DNA from: Hyphochytrium catenoides
Lineage: Eukaryota; Sar; Hyphochytriomycetes; Hyphochytriales; Hyphochytriaceae
NCBI GenBank assembly: GCA_900088475.1
Contig: FLMG01001436.1
Location: forward strand, 1 to 46,131
Direction: 5' to 3'
DNA: 46,131 nt
Below are positions 15,201 to 28,772 of this stretch, in pieces (position 1 is the stretch's first letter; every line of letters begins with the position of its first letter). The position numbers and the translations under genes were made by a program. The notes beneath the pieces are model-generated. The model searched no databases. It was not told the DNA's origin and saw only the letters and a list, made by a program, of their open reading frames with translations.

Positions 15201-18200
15201 TTCGTGGCCCTTTAAAAGGAACACATATTCATGTCCATCGCTCCCAAGCATGGTGATCTTCCTTCATTTGTCCACAACAAGATGGAGAAGTGGGTGTGTC
15301 AGGTTGAGAAAAGTAGTCATTGTAGGTCACGATCATTGCTGCACAGGCAACCAGCCCGTCCGAGAATAGATATCCCTTCATCCTTGCTCTCAGAGTGCTT
15401 TGACAGCACAGGCCAACACTCGACCTCAATGCCTTCAAGATTCTCTCTCTGGGCTTACCGTGGCCTCTGCTTTGTGAAGATGACCTGGATGTTTGGCAAG
15501 AAGGAGCGGATCTTGACAACCGGTTTCCCAGCCCGATAAGTACCTGAAGTTGTGGAAAGTAACGGTCATTTTAGACTTTGCCACATTTGCCAGATACTAA
15601 GAATGTCGGAACGTCTGACTTTTACGTGCTAAAGTATAGTGAGGAGTTCGCTAAGGTATGACTTATAAGTGCGATCATGCACCTCCAGGTGAGCTCTTTC
15701 TCGCTTCTTTCTCTCTCTTTGTAAATGTTTGGCATACCTGGTATAGCAAGATCAAGATCCTTCGCTTCTAATAGAGACTCGGAGACGTATTGCAGCTCTA
15801 GTGAGGTCAGCTGGGGAAGTTGCTTGTTAATCCGCCTAAATATGTGATAGTAAAGATCCCAAGCACGCTGGATGTCGGAATCCCTCTGCCGCTCGTTAAG
15901 CTCGTATCGCTGAGTCCACTGTTGGGCCTGGCACGTGCACGAAAGAGGGCAAGAGGAATTAGATGATGTGTGACGTGAAGTAATAGAGCTGAAGCTCAAT
16001 CCGTTGTGCCTTTAGCAGCGAAGACAAAGCAGGCCAGCATGTCTTTTGCCTTACCAAGTAACAGAAAGAACAAACAATACCTATACCTCAGTGACGGAAT
16101 ATTGAGACACATACAAAAGCTAGATACCTCAGCAAGCTCCTTTCCAAAGGCTTGCACAAAAGCCTCTTCTCTTAACGTTTCTGGCCCGTTCTCCATTAAC
16201 TGATGGAGAGGACGGAGTGTTGCCAACATGCCTTACGAAAGTTTTCGCTGTCAGTCCAAGCAGTCACCATAGAGTTGCAACAAATAGCCTTAACAAAAAA
16301 TGATGCTCTTACCATCAACATCATTTTCAACAAAGAAGAGTCGGGAAGCCTCTTGAATGCCCTCATGCCAGAGTTCATGCCACAGTATTGCAACACGGAT
16401 AAGTTCCTTGCTCACAAGAAGAGCCTGCACTCACGACAACAACAAGTATCAGGGGGACGTTAAGACCACCTAATCGGTCGAAAAGAAGGTGCCAGCTGTA
16501 CCTGATCAACCAACGCTGCATTCTCCTTACGTAAAAAGTGCATAATGGCCTCAGCAGCCTGCTGCCGTAATGCTAGGGGGCTGAAAGGAAGGCAACCGTA
16601 ATCAAAGGTCGAGCAAACGATTCAAAAAACGTTAAGTCCAATACTGAACCTCTTGAGAGCCACAGACAGAGGGTATATCAGAGCCTGGGGGTGCTTCGCA
16701 CCAACCCTGCATAGGAGTTGATGCAGCTGCTTCCGGATGTGAGGGTTGGGAGTGTGGATTCGTGCAATTAGCTGAGGCACTACTCCAAGCCACCTATATT
16801 GTTAGAGAAGGAAATAGGGCTGAGTAAACTGGTCCTGACTATTGGAAGGCAATAGGGTAGCAATAGCGAGGTTATGAACCAAGAAGGTGATGATGGGCCA
16901 TTCTACAGCAAGTCGGAAAAGAATTGCAGCAACCCCTATCCAGAAGAAAACGCGATACGAGACAGCGATAATGTGTAGACTCGCAGCTCCACCACTTTTG
17001 AACTGCCAAGAAGTCCCTGAGTCTTACGTATCAATGTTGACACTTTCGAAGCCTCGGGCCAATGTTGCCTGCACCTCGGGTCGGTGGCCATGGGCAAACC
17101 ATAACGTAAGTAGGCGTAGGATATCTTGTTGCACATTAGCCTCCCATCGAGACCGGCCTAGTGCTATCGAACGAAAGAAGCCTGGACCGGAGGGGAAGAG
17201 GTTGAATGGGTCAGGACCATAGAAATTTGAGCTCTCAATGTTCAAAAGGAGATAAACGGAGACATGACGTTGATGAAGCAATGCCTTCTGTCCAGTCTTA
17301 GAGTGGGAACACGAAACGACAGGAACAGGAATAAGCTTCGTACCTTCTATAGCAGGAGCAACGTATGGACCAACAAACTGGTAAGGCATCCGTCTCCTAT
17401 TGAGCTGCTCGACCACCTGGCGGAGTGGGCCATCAGTTAGTCCCACGAAGGCCCAACGCTGATCTCCTCCTGTCCCAATTCCTCGCGCCCTAACTGAGGT
17501 CGTTCTTCCACTTAGGATGCTCTGGCCAGGTCATCCTGGAAGTCCTACCTTGAAATTCATAAAGGCCCAAGAATGCCAAGCTTTGTAACTGGTAGGATCG
17601 AGACGTGTCGCCCTCCTAAAGGAGGTTAGCACCGCTTCAGCATTGACATGATCCAGATTGTCAGGATTACGGGCCAGCTGCCATTCTCCGACTTTCAAGT
17701 AACACTTCACTTTCAGCTTTTCTTCGCCGGGCCCGAGAACTCGTAGAAGACCTACAACGTGAGGATAGCAGACCGAAGATAAGGTCACTGTTATATCTCA
17801 TCACCAGCTGGCTAGCACTTATAGATCGCGCATAGTGCAAATATTGCACTGGTGGAGGGCCACCGGAACCTGAAGAAAGCGGAAGACGACTTTCCGACTT
17901 CAAAATAAGTACGAACAAAGATCGTTCCCTCACTCAAAATAACAGGTACCTTGAAGTTCACCTAGAGCCGTGTTAGTTTCTCCGACCTCCCAGTGGTGCT
18001 TCAAGAAGGCGAATACAACGCGGTGATATTGTGCAGGGCTATAGCCCATGCGATCGGCGTTGGCTAATGCGCTATCTCCAATATCTATAGCGCACTATAT
18101 TAGTTCGATCGAAACCCGCCGCCCTTGTCGTCTCTCTTCGCTACCATTTGTTTTTGTACCCTCACGTCCTTTGTGCGATACTATCTAAAACATACCTGCT

Positions 18201-21200
18201 GGGCCTCTGACTCCCAAGGCACCGGTCAGAACCTTTAGGGAAAGGTCAAAATTGCCACTTTGTCGACATAATGAGGCGAACATTAGCCAAGAGTCTACAT
18301 CCTCCTGGGGAGAGATGAGGAGGGATCGGACAGCAAGCAACTGTTGCCAGACCTCCACCACCCGCTTGCAGCCAAATAGTCGCTCCTTCCACATCAACAT
18401 CAAATGCTGGCGATATTTAGCGGCTTCCTACGAGCATATGCGGATGAGAGCGGTTGACCATAAGGTTGAGGCGGCACCGACAAAGGGCCACGCCTCGATG
18501 GTTCTCGTCTTATACCCTGCTTGCAAAAGCTAATTTACAAGCTTAATTCCCGCCCCGCCCCCGACGTAGACGTCGGCAATTTAGCCTACTTTTGAAACCC
18601 TTGGGCCGCGTTCGTAGCTGCCTAAACAAATACTGTGTCGAGTTACTGTTGTGCCCCCTGGTATCCTACCTCCAAGGACGCGGGATCCTGCCTCAGCATC
18701 TTGTATGAAAGGATCTCTTCAAGCTCAGCCAGTTGCTGGACAACTACCGAAGCCCCATAAGCTCTATCGTAGCTCTCTCCCACTAGAGCTGTTAGCTTGG
18801 TGTCTAACGCCTTCCTTGTGCAATCAATGTAGTGGCGAGCTTGGGGAAAATCTTCATGGTGAATGGCAAGAATTGCCCTGAACGAAATTCGCCAAGAGAG
18901 AGAAACTTAGAAACGGACATGATCCAACGTAACAGCGGGATACAGTCCCAAAGCCACTAGAACGGCGCACAACAGCGAACGAAACCTCAGTGCGGATGGG
19001 GTAAAAGAGAAGACGGATTGAAGGCTTTCCCTACCGGTAAAACGCTCCGTGCTGCTTGGTGGAATCAGTGGCCGAAACATATTGCTCCAAAGCCGTCCAT
19101 CGACCAAGTGCCCAAGCTGCCCTAGCTGCTAGCAGAGATACTTTCTGCTTTAGGTTGACTTGGACAGGAACTGGCGCTCCTGCATTTACAACGGTAATGG
19201 AGGCCAAGCTAGTCGACGATAGCGACAAAGAAGCGGAGGAAGGAGCGCGGTTCGCACTTCCCAGGCCTGCTAAGGAAGAAGATACAGGACGACCATCATA
19301 TTCCTGTAGCTTTAGCCACACTTCCTGAGAGAGCTCAGCCAACGTCTCCCAGTCTCCACGGGCTTCTAAGCATCTCATCCGACCCAGAGCAACCTACAAG
19401 CCGTCGTTGAGGATGAGGTATTGAGCCAACAGTTCGTCACTTAAAGTTATCGTTGTCTCATGGTACACTTCCGTTGCTACTGAATTCCTACGTCTCCCGT
19501 CCATTTCTTTCGACCGCCCTTTTCTCCAATCCATTGCTTCCTACTGGAGGTTAATCTATGCCTTTTTGTCCACCAGCTACCTTGTTCGCACCTCGATGTT
19601 ATTAGGTTCCTCTTGTTGCTTTTTAGTATAGAGTTCCAAGGCTTCTTGCCAGTTCTGCAACTTCTCATACCAGCTCTCTTTCACCTCTATCACATCAGCA
19701 TGATGCTGCTGGGCGTACTTCAAAATGCCAGCTGCTGCCTCGGGCTGGAATTTTAAGAGTGAGTGAGAATTATGCGACTGACAGAGATAGAGGACGAGAA
19801 ACTTTTAACCTATTTCTAGACCTGAAGAAGACAGTCAAAGTAGTCCTCCCGCTCAGAGCGATAATGTTTAGCCAATAATCACCATCTTCTTCAATGTGCA
19901 TGTTCGCCGTCTCACCTGTCCCAGTTGGTTGTTAATACTAATAAGCGCCTCTATGCAGGTTGCTGGTGAGTTATGAAACTCAAGCTCTTTATAGTGTAAG
20001 GCCTTGGCATAAGCATGGCACTTATCAGCTGCCAACTGTCCCAACTGTCTGATGTCGATGGGAAGGGCCTCCACATCATGTTCCATAAACTCTGGGAAAT
20101 GTGACCATCAAATGTGAGAATCGCACTCAGACGATCAGGGAATACCTTTTTAAACAATACTAAGTCACGCAGCTAGGACAAGGAGGAGCGGTAAGGTAAC
20201 GCCTAATCTATCTGTAAGGGTGCTTAGCTTCTTCACCTTTCGCCATATAACTCTCCGGACGATGCCTGAGAGCCCATGATCTAGCTTCTTACCTGCCAGG
20301 TTAAGTAGAGTTTGCAAAATCTCTGGTGGTATGGAGTCACTTTGAAAAGCTGTCTCTAGTGATCTGACCAGATAGTCCTGGTATTGGTCATATAGTTCCG
20401 TCCAGCAAGAGACAAATGCCGGATTAAATAGTTCCCTTGCCAGCGGGTTGTAGACCTGGAAAAGTGTGAGATAATTTAACGAAGCGAAGAAGAAGGGAGG
20501 ATCGGCCAGAAAGGAAGAGCACATCCACGTCCTTTATTGAAGGTAAGCAGGCTAAAGGTATTGCTACACAGATACCCTACTGGGGCCAGTTCAGCTGACA
20601 GAGGTAGATAATTTTAGGCTAGTCGGTGCAACCAACACCCTACCTGGGCTAGAGGAGAGCAGGATCTAAGCGCCGGGGAGGGAGACTCTCGAAGTAGCTC
20701 CACGCTAAATCTCCTCATCCATTCATTCCAGTCGTCCTTTGTGCTTCTCTGTGCCGCTTCCCAGGACCGACGGAGGTTTTGTTGGTTGACATGCAATTTC
20801 TTACTGGTTGTTAAGGTTACCCCCACGCCAGCCGCTTGAGACGTCATGCGATAGGAAGGACCAGATTAGAGGCGTTAGGGGTATCTTTGCATTTAGCCTG
20901 AAGCGATGAGGGCCAGATTGACGAGAGGATAAGGCCGCTAGTGACAAAGCAGAAGGCTTTCATAGCACACTGGACCAGGGGATCCATTTACGCAGGAAAA
21001 CAAAGGAACCTATTTCGGCGAAAGATGACAAAATTCTAGTGCTTACCTTGGTCTCCCTCTGACGCTAATGCTGCGGAAGACCGATAAGGGACCTGTAACG
21101 TCCTCTCTGGTCCAATATCAGATAACCTTTCACCCGCCTTTAGCTTAGTTATAATTTCCTCGTACTTCTGGTATGTAGTATGGACTCTCGAGCTTTGTGC

Positions 21201-24200
21201 AGTATTAGTGCCAGAGCTCTGAGGGACTCCCAGGCTCTTCAAAATTTTTGCAATTAGAGGGACAAACACTAAAAAGTTGTCTTGCATCCGGAAAGCCAAG
21301 CCACAAAGGACCTCTAGCGACAGAATTTGCACCTCGACGCTCCCTACTTAGAATGCACATGGTCAAGGACACTTTATGATGGAGGGAAAAACTAGAAGCT
21401 TGAACTGGTACCGCTGAGCAAATACTCATCCTACTTTAATGGCACCAACTAATGAGGGAATTTGACGCATCGATAGTAAAGATATAAAGCATTGTGGGAC
21501 TGCCCTGCCCTCCTTTACGTAATTGACGTACCAGCCGCCCCAGTCAAGAGCCTTGTCAGAGGGTGGATAACTCTCGACCCAAAATCCGACATCTTGGTGC
21601 TATAATAGCACATCCGTGTGATGGCGCGCAGCACCGTGACGCGCAGAGAGAAGCTATTGGTGAATATAACAAAATTTAGACCATCTTTAATTGGTTGAGC
21701 AGCGCCCTCGGATGGATGATAGATATAGTCAAGTGAAAATATTGCGGTTATGCTCAACAAGAAAATATTGCCGAAGATAACAGATAAAAGCACCCTCGCA
21801 GAGCACGGAACTTAGAATAGGCAGGAAAAAGGAAGCCTAACCTGCTATCAGGTGCTTCTAGAATGCGAATCAGGGCGGGAACGATGAGGTACAAATATTC
21901 GTCGAGTGCCGTCCCCAGCACGCTTAATGTGTTGAGTGTCTTTGGAGAGGTTGAAAGGGATTGAGATAAGGGACGAGTGGCGGAGGTTATTACCCCTGGA
22001 CAAGAGTGCACTCTTGTTCGGTCTCCCATTTGCTCTATCTTACCTTTAATACGACTGCCTGCCTTCTGCCTTCCAGGAGCTGAGTGTCGGAAGATACGTG
22101 AAGGACATTGAGAAGTAGAGGAAGAAGTTCGGGCACGTGGGTACGAAATTGATCGGGGACGGCTAGGGACATCTCTTCCACAAGTGACAGAATCTGGTCG
22201 AGATTTTGGTCCCAATACTCCTACGTGTAAACGCCAGCGTTAGCTAAGGGCAACTGGATGCAAGACACTGGAGGGAGTGAGGATAGATTCTTCCCTATGT
22301 GCGTATCACCCATGATCGCCTTTAGGAGTAGAATGGGAGTTGTATCCAATAGGAGGGTGACAACAGCTCCGTGAATAGTGGCGAAGGGTACCATACCTTG
22401 ACTAACTCAAATATTTCTGCGTGAAAACTGATCAAATGTTGTTTGACAATTGAAACGAGGATAGCCAGTTGCTGGAAGAGCGATTCGCGTAGCCCTTGCT
22501 CACAAGTCCGCACCACATGGATAAATGGAGGTAGAATCTGGGGAAGGAAAGAGACACACCGAGTGCCAAGCGACTGCCGGAGACACGTGAGGTTATGCAA
22601 AGATATTAGAGAGCATATGGTGAAGAATCGTCAGGATCTGCAAAAGACGGATAGCAAACAAGGACGAGTGCCAAAAGTACAACGTAAACGACTGGCAATC
22701 AGCGAGACGGTTAGAGATGTGGCATTTGACAGTCAATATATTTGCGCTTGATTGCTTTAACTTTGAACCGAATACCTTGAAGATGAACATGACAGCTTGT
22801 ATCGCCATGCTGTGATGCGTAGCTAGTGAGGGGTCCTCCAGGATCCTGACCAAAGCATTTATCGCTACTGTTGGATAGTAGTCTTCGGAGAGAGGAGTGA
22901 GATGAGGAGTGTTAGCGCTCTCTTTGGTGTGCGCTTCGGTAACAGAGAGTGAGTTCTGTTCATCGACCACGGCGGCGGCCGCCGATACGTCTTCAATGAC
23001 AGCAACTTTTTGTCCTGTAATGTAGATCCAATCAAACTGTCAGGGAACATTGAACACAGTATAGAAAGGAGGCCAAAAGCGGGAGTTTTGAGAGAGGAGA
23101 GTAAGGTGATCATGCGTCTAGAATAAGCACAATTAGATTACGAGCGGAATTGAGTATTCAGTTTACGACATACTGAGTTCATGAAGTCTTAAGAGCTTGA
23201 GCTTTACAGAAGCCTTACCGCTTCCTGCGTTCTGTGCGATTTCCCCCGCCGGAGTGACCTTCTGATTCTGGAGCTGGAGCTTGGCAATCTTAAGCTTATA
23301 AGGGTCCAATGCCCCGAGAGTTCCTATCGCTTTTATAGCCTCTCGCCTCAGACTCCATGGGGCTGACCCGCCCCCACTCCCGTGGTGGTGCAATATGTTT
23401 AGCATTATATCCAAGAGATGGGGAAACCTGCGTAATAGAGAACATATCGGAAGGTGAAAGGGGTGGGATACACGGTGGAGAGGAGATAGAGAGGGACAAA
23501 ACTAACTTGACAGGCCAACGTTCCTGCCCATATATGGGAATCCGATCCCACAGGGAGGTTACTAAGTTACCGGGGCAATCGAGTGTGGAGAAGCGAGACA
23601 GCGTCATGATAAGAGATTGGATTCTGGAGTTCTAACCTGAGGTAGGGAGTGATAACACTCCCTGTGCTTCCTACTAGCTGGGCAAGAGTTCTCAGGGCTA
23701 CTTCCCTCTTTCTTACTGAGCTATGGTCCTGTAGGGTCTCAATGATGAGAGGAAGAAGCTTGTCTTCGTGGAGTAGCATCTCCCTCCCTGCTACTTGTGC
23801 TAATTCTCCGACTGAGACAGAGAACAATTCGTGCAGGTAGCCAAGGCGGAAGGTCTTGTCAGCAGGGGCATCGAAGAGGGGGCCTAACTCTGCTGCTATA
23901 CCTGTCGAAAGAACCGCGCAGGCAAGACCAGCATTCCCTTCTTTCAACTTTGGAACTGCGAAAGGATACAAGGTTAGGTGGAGGCCCTCGTCATGCCAAC
24001 CACAGAATAAGTCCATCCAGTTCAGGATAGCCTAAGTGCAGGATCACTGAACACATCACGTTTGAAGACATCGATCGAAGTCCGATATACATGAAGGAAA
24101 TATCTTGTCCTAAAAACGAATTATCACTCATACCAAGAGCATCCAGAATTGGGGTAAGATAAGGGCGGATAAGCCTCCTAGACGCTCTAATGAGATGTCC

Positions 24201-27200
24201 CAATAGACGCGTGCTCTCCTCCTTGTTCCTTGTGTCCGAGCTATAGTTTAGCTCTACTAATAAGTGTATGAGATACTTCCGCAAGGAAGGCATTACATAA
24301 GCTGGATTTTTTGAGGCTAATCGACCGATCACGGTAATAGCAGCTTCCCTGATGCTGAAAACTTCGTCGTTCAGCACTATGAATAATGGCTTCAGATTTT
24401 CTGCCTGGGGACAAGATAGAATTCTTAGCCATAGCACGCTGAAGATAATAAGAACAAGCTGCTAATGAGTGTAATATGAATAGCTTAAGTTGGTTGGGGG
24501 TAAGATAGGGAATTATAGGAGACATAATCTGGGCAGATGGCGGAGATGCCGAAGGTTCTATGCAATAGGCACCTGAGCCATGTAGCTGTCAAACCTCCAA
24601 TGGAGGCACCCAATCACAGTGTGTCTGATGTTGACATCTGGGTCTGAAACACCAACGGTGAGAAGCTTCTGAAGAAGTTGAGATACGATTGCTGAAGTCG
24701 GTCCGCGCCTTCCAAGTCTTTTGCCTTCCTCGGCAGCAGGAAGTAGAAGTTTACTGGCATGAGAAGAACTCTTAGTCTTCCTTGAAGTACTGTAACTTTC
24801 ATGGGACCATAAGAGGGGAATTTACCTGCAAGTAATAGCAGCTTCCCTACGTATCACAGGGTTATCATCATCCAGGAAGCGTGAGACGCAATCCCTTACA
24901 AACGGCAAGAGAGGTATTCCCTCGAAATTGAAGGACCCCAAAGTAATCAAGGCCATTATCTTCCTTTCCGCATCATCAACCGATTTTCCTCCCGTTGACT
25001 GAGAAGTAGACAGGGAGGGGATCGTCGTCGTAGTGATGGAGGGCAGATAGGCTGACCCCACTCTTGGCAACCTTTTGTAGGTGTCAAGCAGTGGGATGCC
25101 ATTGCTCCCCGGTAGAATAAAAGGTGTTCCTCCGGTAAGTATCAGGGAGAGCTTATTGATAAGCCGCTCTTGAATTGGGACTAGGTAGGAAGGAATATTC
25201 TGAGCCAGCTCTGCGAGGGCTTTGATCAGGGTGTCATTTATCTCCACCGCACCAGACATCATCTAAGGAAATCTAGGTTAGATGCAATGGAGCATGGACC
25301 CTGCCCAAACCAAGGATGTAGTGCGAAAGAATGCAGCTTCAATTGGTAGGAGAGAAAGGCACACCTGCTCCAAAATATCGTCCATGTATGGAGAAAGTTG
25401 TTCTCCAACAGCGTGAGAGAGTTTTGCTATGCATGTCATGGCCTCCAGACAGACGGTTCCTTTCCGACTCTTTGGGTTCGGTAGACCATCCTGGCACAAA
25501 GTGACAATAGTCTCCATATCGGGAACAATGTACTTTCCTTCAAAGCGATGGCCACGTAGCAGATACGGACAGATCCGTTCAGTCAAAGTGGCAAATTGGA
25601 TATAGGGAGAAGGATGAGGGAGTCACGACGCAAGAAAGGTCAGAGAAATGTAAGGAACTGACGAGGATATCAAGGTCGCTGTAATCCATGCTGCTAAATG
25701 CACCAAGTTCATAGACTTACCAACAGCCTGCGCCATCTCTCCCAGTGCCTGATAGGCAATGGAGCGACCTTCGTTACTTCCGGAGTGGGTGACAGTCTTT
25801 ACCAGGTGTTTTAGACATTGCTCTAAATACCCTCGGACGAAGGGTTCAGGGCAGAATTGGGCTAGCTTTGGAAAAAGTGTACATACTAGAGCAGACAGTG
25901 AGATCCCCACGAGAAGGAGCTATTGGAGTGTTGCAGGTTCCTACCGGTTCGGCGAATGACCTTGTCTTTGTGGTCTTTATACTTCAAGACAGTATCACAT
26001 ACTTCCTTGAACCGAGGGACCATGAAATCNNNNNNNNNNNNNNNNNNNNNNNNNNNNNNNNNNNNNNNNNGAGGCTCAACTGTGTATGTGAGCGCTACTT
26101 CAAACAGACTCGAGCACTAACTAAGGTTAACATAAGAACATAGGAACACTAGCGACCCTCGGAGTCGCAGCTTAGATGAGGGGTGTAGCAGAGTCTACTA
26201 AAATAAAACGTCATTGCAAGTAAGTGAGGAGCAGTAGTGGCTGCGTGCCGACCTGTATTCTTCAATAGCTCGCTAATCGTTAGGAGGCTTCCGTGAATAG
26301 ATGGTACATCTCCTCTAGAAAAGCCCTTGTGGACCTGCTCATAAATCTTGCAGTACCACTGCACTCTGTGGCGAGTCTGCCGGTCAGCAATGAGGGCTAG
26401 ACAGGCACTTAATGCTTGCGCCCCACTGGTTCTTATGTCGATGTTTGAGTCTCTAAGGACAGTCCAGATGTGCTCAAAGAATGTGGAAACGTTTACATAA
26501 AATAACGTTGGTGCATTCTCGGCAAGCTCTTTGAGAACCTGCTCGGTAAGACACCACAAAGAGCGACCGAAATATAAGCGACACACAATCAAAGAGGCTT
26601 ATCGCTGCGAAGCACCCGGCATTGTTTGCTTTACGAAGAATGTCACGAGACAGCAATATCTAGAGGTGCCGCACAAGTGCTGCCTGGGCGTGGTGAAGAT
26701 AACGAATTCCTTACCAAGCATGCTGCCAGCCTTCTTTGGGTCTGTTGCTCGAAGCGCTCTCCTTGCAGCCATTCCAGAGCTCGTTTGACCTCGAAATCCA
26801 CAAAGTCAGCAGTTAGGGTCCCTCCAGCTCGAGCAAGATGTCCCAAAGCCTTTGCAGCCATCACAAGAGCAGGAGTAGCTGTGGCAGGCTGCGCAAAGAA
26901 GATCCGCAGATAGTTGGCGAATCGGATTATTTTGGTCTCATTTTCGTCTGAGGACACGTCGATCAACTCATCGATCGCTTCTATGCCTCCCAATTTCTCA
27001 TGAGTCTCATGGCTCTGTACTAGCTCATTCAAGCGGGGTGTCACATCATTCATAAGCTTTGTGAATGTTTCCGCCGAAAGCTCTCGAGACTCGCTCTCAA
27101 CGAATTCCCTGAGCTCCTTAGCGGCTTTGGACCGAGTGACCTTATCCCGGCTACGAAGGCCCAATAGCAGAGGTCCAAGGACTTGCTCTACCGAGTCCTT

Positions 27201-27221
27201 ACTATCTGAGACCACCGACAT
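12295..27221 (-). CDS. TOR: TOR, target of rapamycin Ser/Thr kinase (PIKK family)
   Basis: TOR is the catalytic core of TORC1/TORC2 and couples nutrients to growth. The gene spans ~15 kb with ~40 exons. Phased 5' exons: 27221-26715, 26538-26253, 26028-25945, 25885-25721, 25537-25365, 25262-24826, 24780-24573, 24404-24134, 23955-23637, 23427-23219, 23014-22776, 22573-22397, 22220-22044, 21939-21842, 21653-21532, 21346-21047, 20834-20644, 20455-20293, 20091-19916, 19744-19592, 19393-19035, 18877-18670, 18427-18196. HEAT repeats run to ~20834 ([18 protein letters not shown]); the FAT domain follows ([23 protein letters not shown]). The FRB lies at ~16410-15740 ([25 protein letters not shown]). 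The kinase is at ~15540-13860 ([44 protein letters not shown]). A Ser-rich linker follows at ~13690-13470. The FATC ends in exons to 12721, 12498-12437 and 12310-12295 with the family terminus GWCPFW and TAG. The start is the ATG at 27221, before the first HEAT-like helix; an upstream in-frame stretch lacks a better start. Confidence 0.95.
12366..12396. other. Assembly gap (31 N)
   Basis: A run of N inside the last intron of TOR (12436-12311). Coding sequence is not interrupted. Confidence 0.99.
26030..26070. other. Assembly gap (41 N) touching a TOR splice acceptor
   Basis: A run of N in the intron between the second and third TOR exons. The third exon appears to start at 26028; its acceptor would be an AG whose A is the first N and whose G is base 26029. 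The reading frame fits this, but the acceptor itself cannot be seen. Confidence 0.95.
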
Positions 27222-28361
27222 GGTCCTTGTCTTAACAGCCTGTGTGTGGAACACGGAGCACTGGCATCAAAAGGCCCAGTGGCAAAGGGCGCACCAAGTC
27301 ACGTCTACCCCATGGCTGTGTGGGGTGTATGCATGCTTCTACGGCCGACCAGTTCGGGACATCTTTCCGGTTTCTGCGAAGTGGATGCTTTGGTGAAGGT
27401 CAGCGAGAGGAAAGAAAGCGCAGAACGATCCTGCCTTGACCAAGCTTGAGTTCTATCAGTTCGTATGACGATCATCAGTCCAAGAGGAGAACGATGATGC
27501 GACACTACTCTACTAGTTCTACTGACACACAGAAACATCATCAACACATCAATTCAATCAGACAATCAGAGAATGGGCAGCTCAGCTACCAATCACAATA
27601 CTTATTTTCCCAGATCAGCCTGCAGATAACTTTTCAAATGGTTTTACATTAGTAGTTTTTCTCCAGGTACAAAGCTTCAAAGCTTGTAACGCTCTTGAGA
27701 CGAGAAGCACCAGTTCTACTGCTAAATAATAAGAGAAGGTCGCCCGCTGAAGCTCATGTGAAAATCTATGCTGCACAGCTCGTTTCATAAGGCATCAAAC
27801 GAACCAATAACTTGTAACTTTTTCTGCTAATCATTTATCATCTTCACAAGTAGGTAGGAAGGGGAGGAATGACGCAGTCGTTGTCTTTAGAATATGTTCG
27901 CAAGACGCAACGATAGTAGATAGCAGCACCTTGAACACTCTTCTCCATTATTATTAGTCGCAAGTTCCTTCTTATAGGGCACCTCATAGATGATGGTGGA
28001 GCTAGCCAATGAACCGAACAAGGGTAATAATAATTCTCTCTCTAAACAAAACTTGCGTTGCGACTACTTAACAGGGGTCTGGACACAGGTCTGGACTAAT
28101 CCATCTTTTTGTGAGGTAAGCCTTCATTAGCATTAGTTCTCCCAATAAGTCCTCTGCCACTGAGGTGGGCTAGTCTAACCACGCTTCTACTATGTCCGGG
28201 GCCGCACGAAAGGCTGGAACCTTCCAATCTCTCACTACTACTATACTACTACTACTATACTACTACAAGTTCTCCGACCAGATGGAGGTAAGGAGAGTCA
28301 CGTCCTGTATAAATAATAGGGTCGCAAATATCTATTAATGGCCACACGCCGCCGCTTTCAC
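27222..28361. other. TOR upstream region, no supported gene
   Basis: Upstream of the TOR start codon. It probably holds the TOR promoter and 5' UTR. Plus-strand open frames around 27242-27652 overlap each other in different frames and show no domain. An imperfect ACT/ATACT microsatellite is at 28234-28266. Confidence 0.55.
28234..28266. repeat. Microsatellite, (ACT)n with ATACT interruptions
   Basis: About 33 bases made of ACT triplets broken twice by an extra AT. It lies in the spacer between TOR and the K+ channel gene. Confidence 0.85.
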
Positions 28362-28772
28362 CTAGACTGCCATGACTTCCAAGCTTCGCTTGAGACTGCC
28401 CTTTCCTCCCGACGGCGATCCAATCCTACGGGACAGACTTTCCTTTTCACCAGCAAGCTTGACTCTTAACTTCTCGTTTCCAGATGTGGTAAAAGACGGT
28501 GGTGCAGACGACGGCTGCCATCTGCTCTTCTTGTCCGGCTGCCTCTTCGGGTGCATGGAGAGCATTCTTGATGGCGAGGGTCTTGAAATCCGAGTCTTTG
28601 GCGATCCAGGCTCAAGCCAAAGGTCGAGCCCATCAAAAGGTTTGCCATCGATCGGCAAGCCTATGGGCTCAACAATCTCTGCTCCTGCAGAGAGAGTGGC
28701 CGTCGCGGGGGCACCCCATGCACCATCGGGACACAAAGCCCTCAGATCACTACATTTGTATGAACGCTTCAT
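28362..28772 (-). CDS. Hypothetical 136-aa protein, doubtful
   Basis: An open frame starting at an ATG at 28772 (MKRSYKCSDLRAL) and ending at 28362. The N-terminal half is neutral (VEPIGLPIDGKPFDGLDLW). The C-terminal half is rich in Lys, Arg and Ser (KLAGEKESLSRRIGSPSGG). I recognise no family. The complementary strand is also open from an ATG at 28372 to 28776 (134 aa), so at most one of the two is likely real. Both could be chance frames in a locally GC-rich segment, or a last exon of an unrecognised gene. Confidence 0.2.
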   Translation of the reverse strand: MKRSYKCSDLRALCPDGAWGAPATATLSAGAEIVEPIGLPIDGKPFDGLDLWLEPGSPKTRISRPSPSRMLSMHPKRQPDKKSRWQPSSAPPSFTTSGNEKLRVKLAGEKESLSRRIGSPSGGKGSLKRSLEVMAV

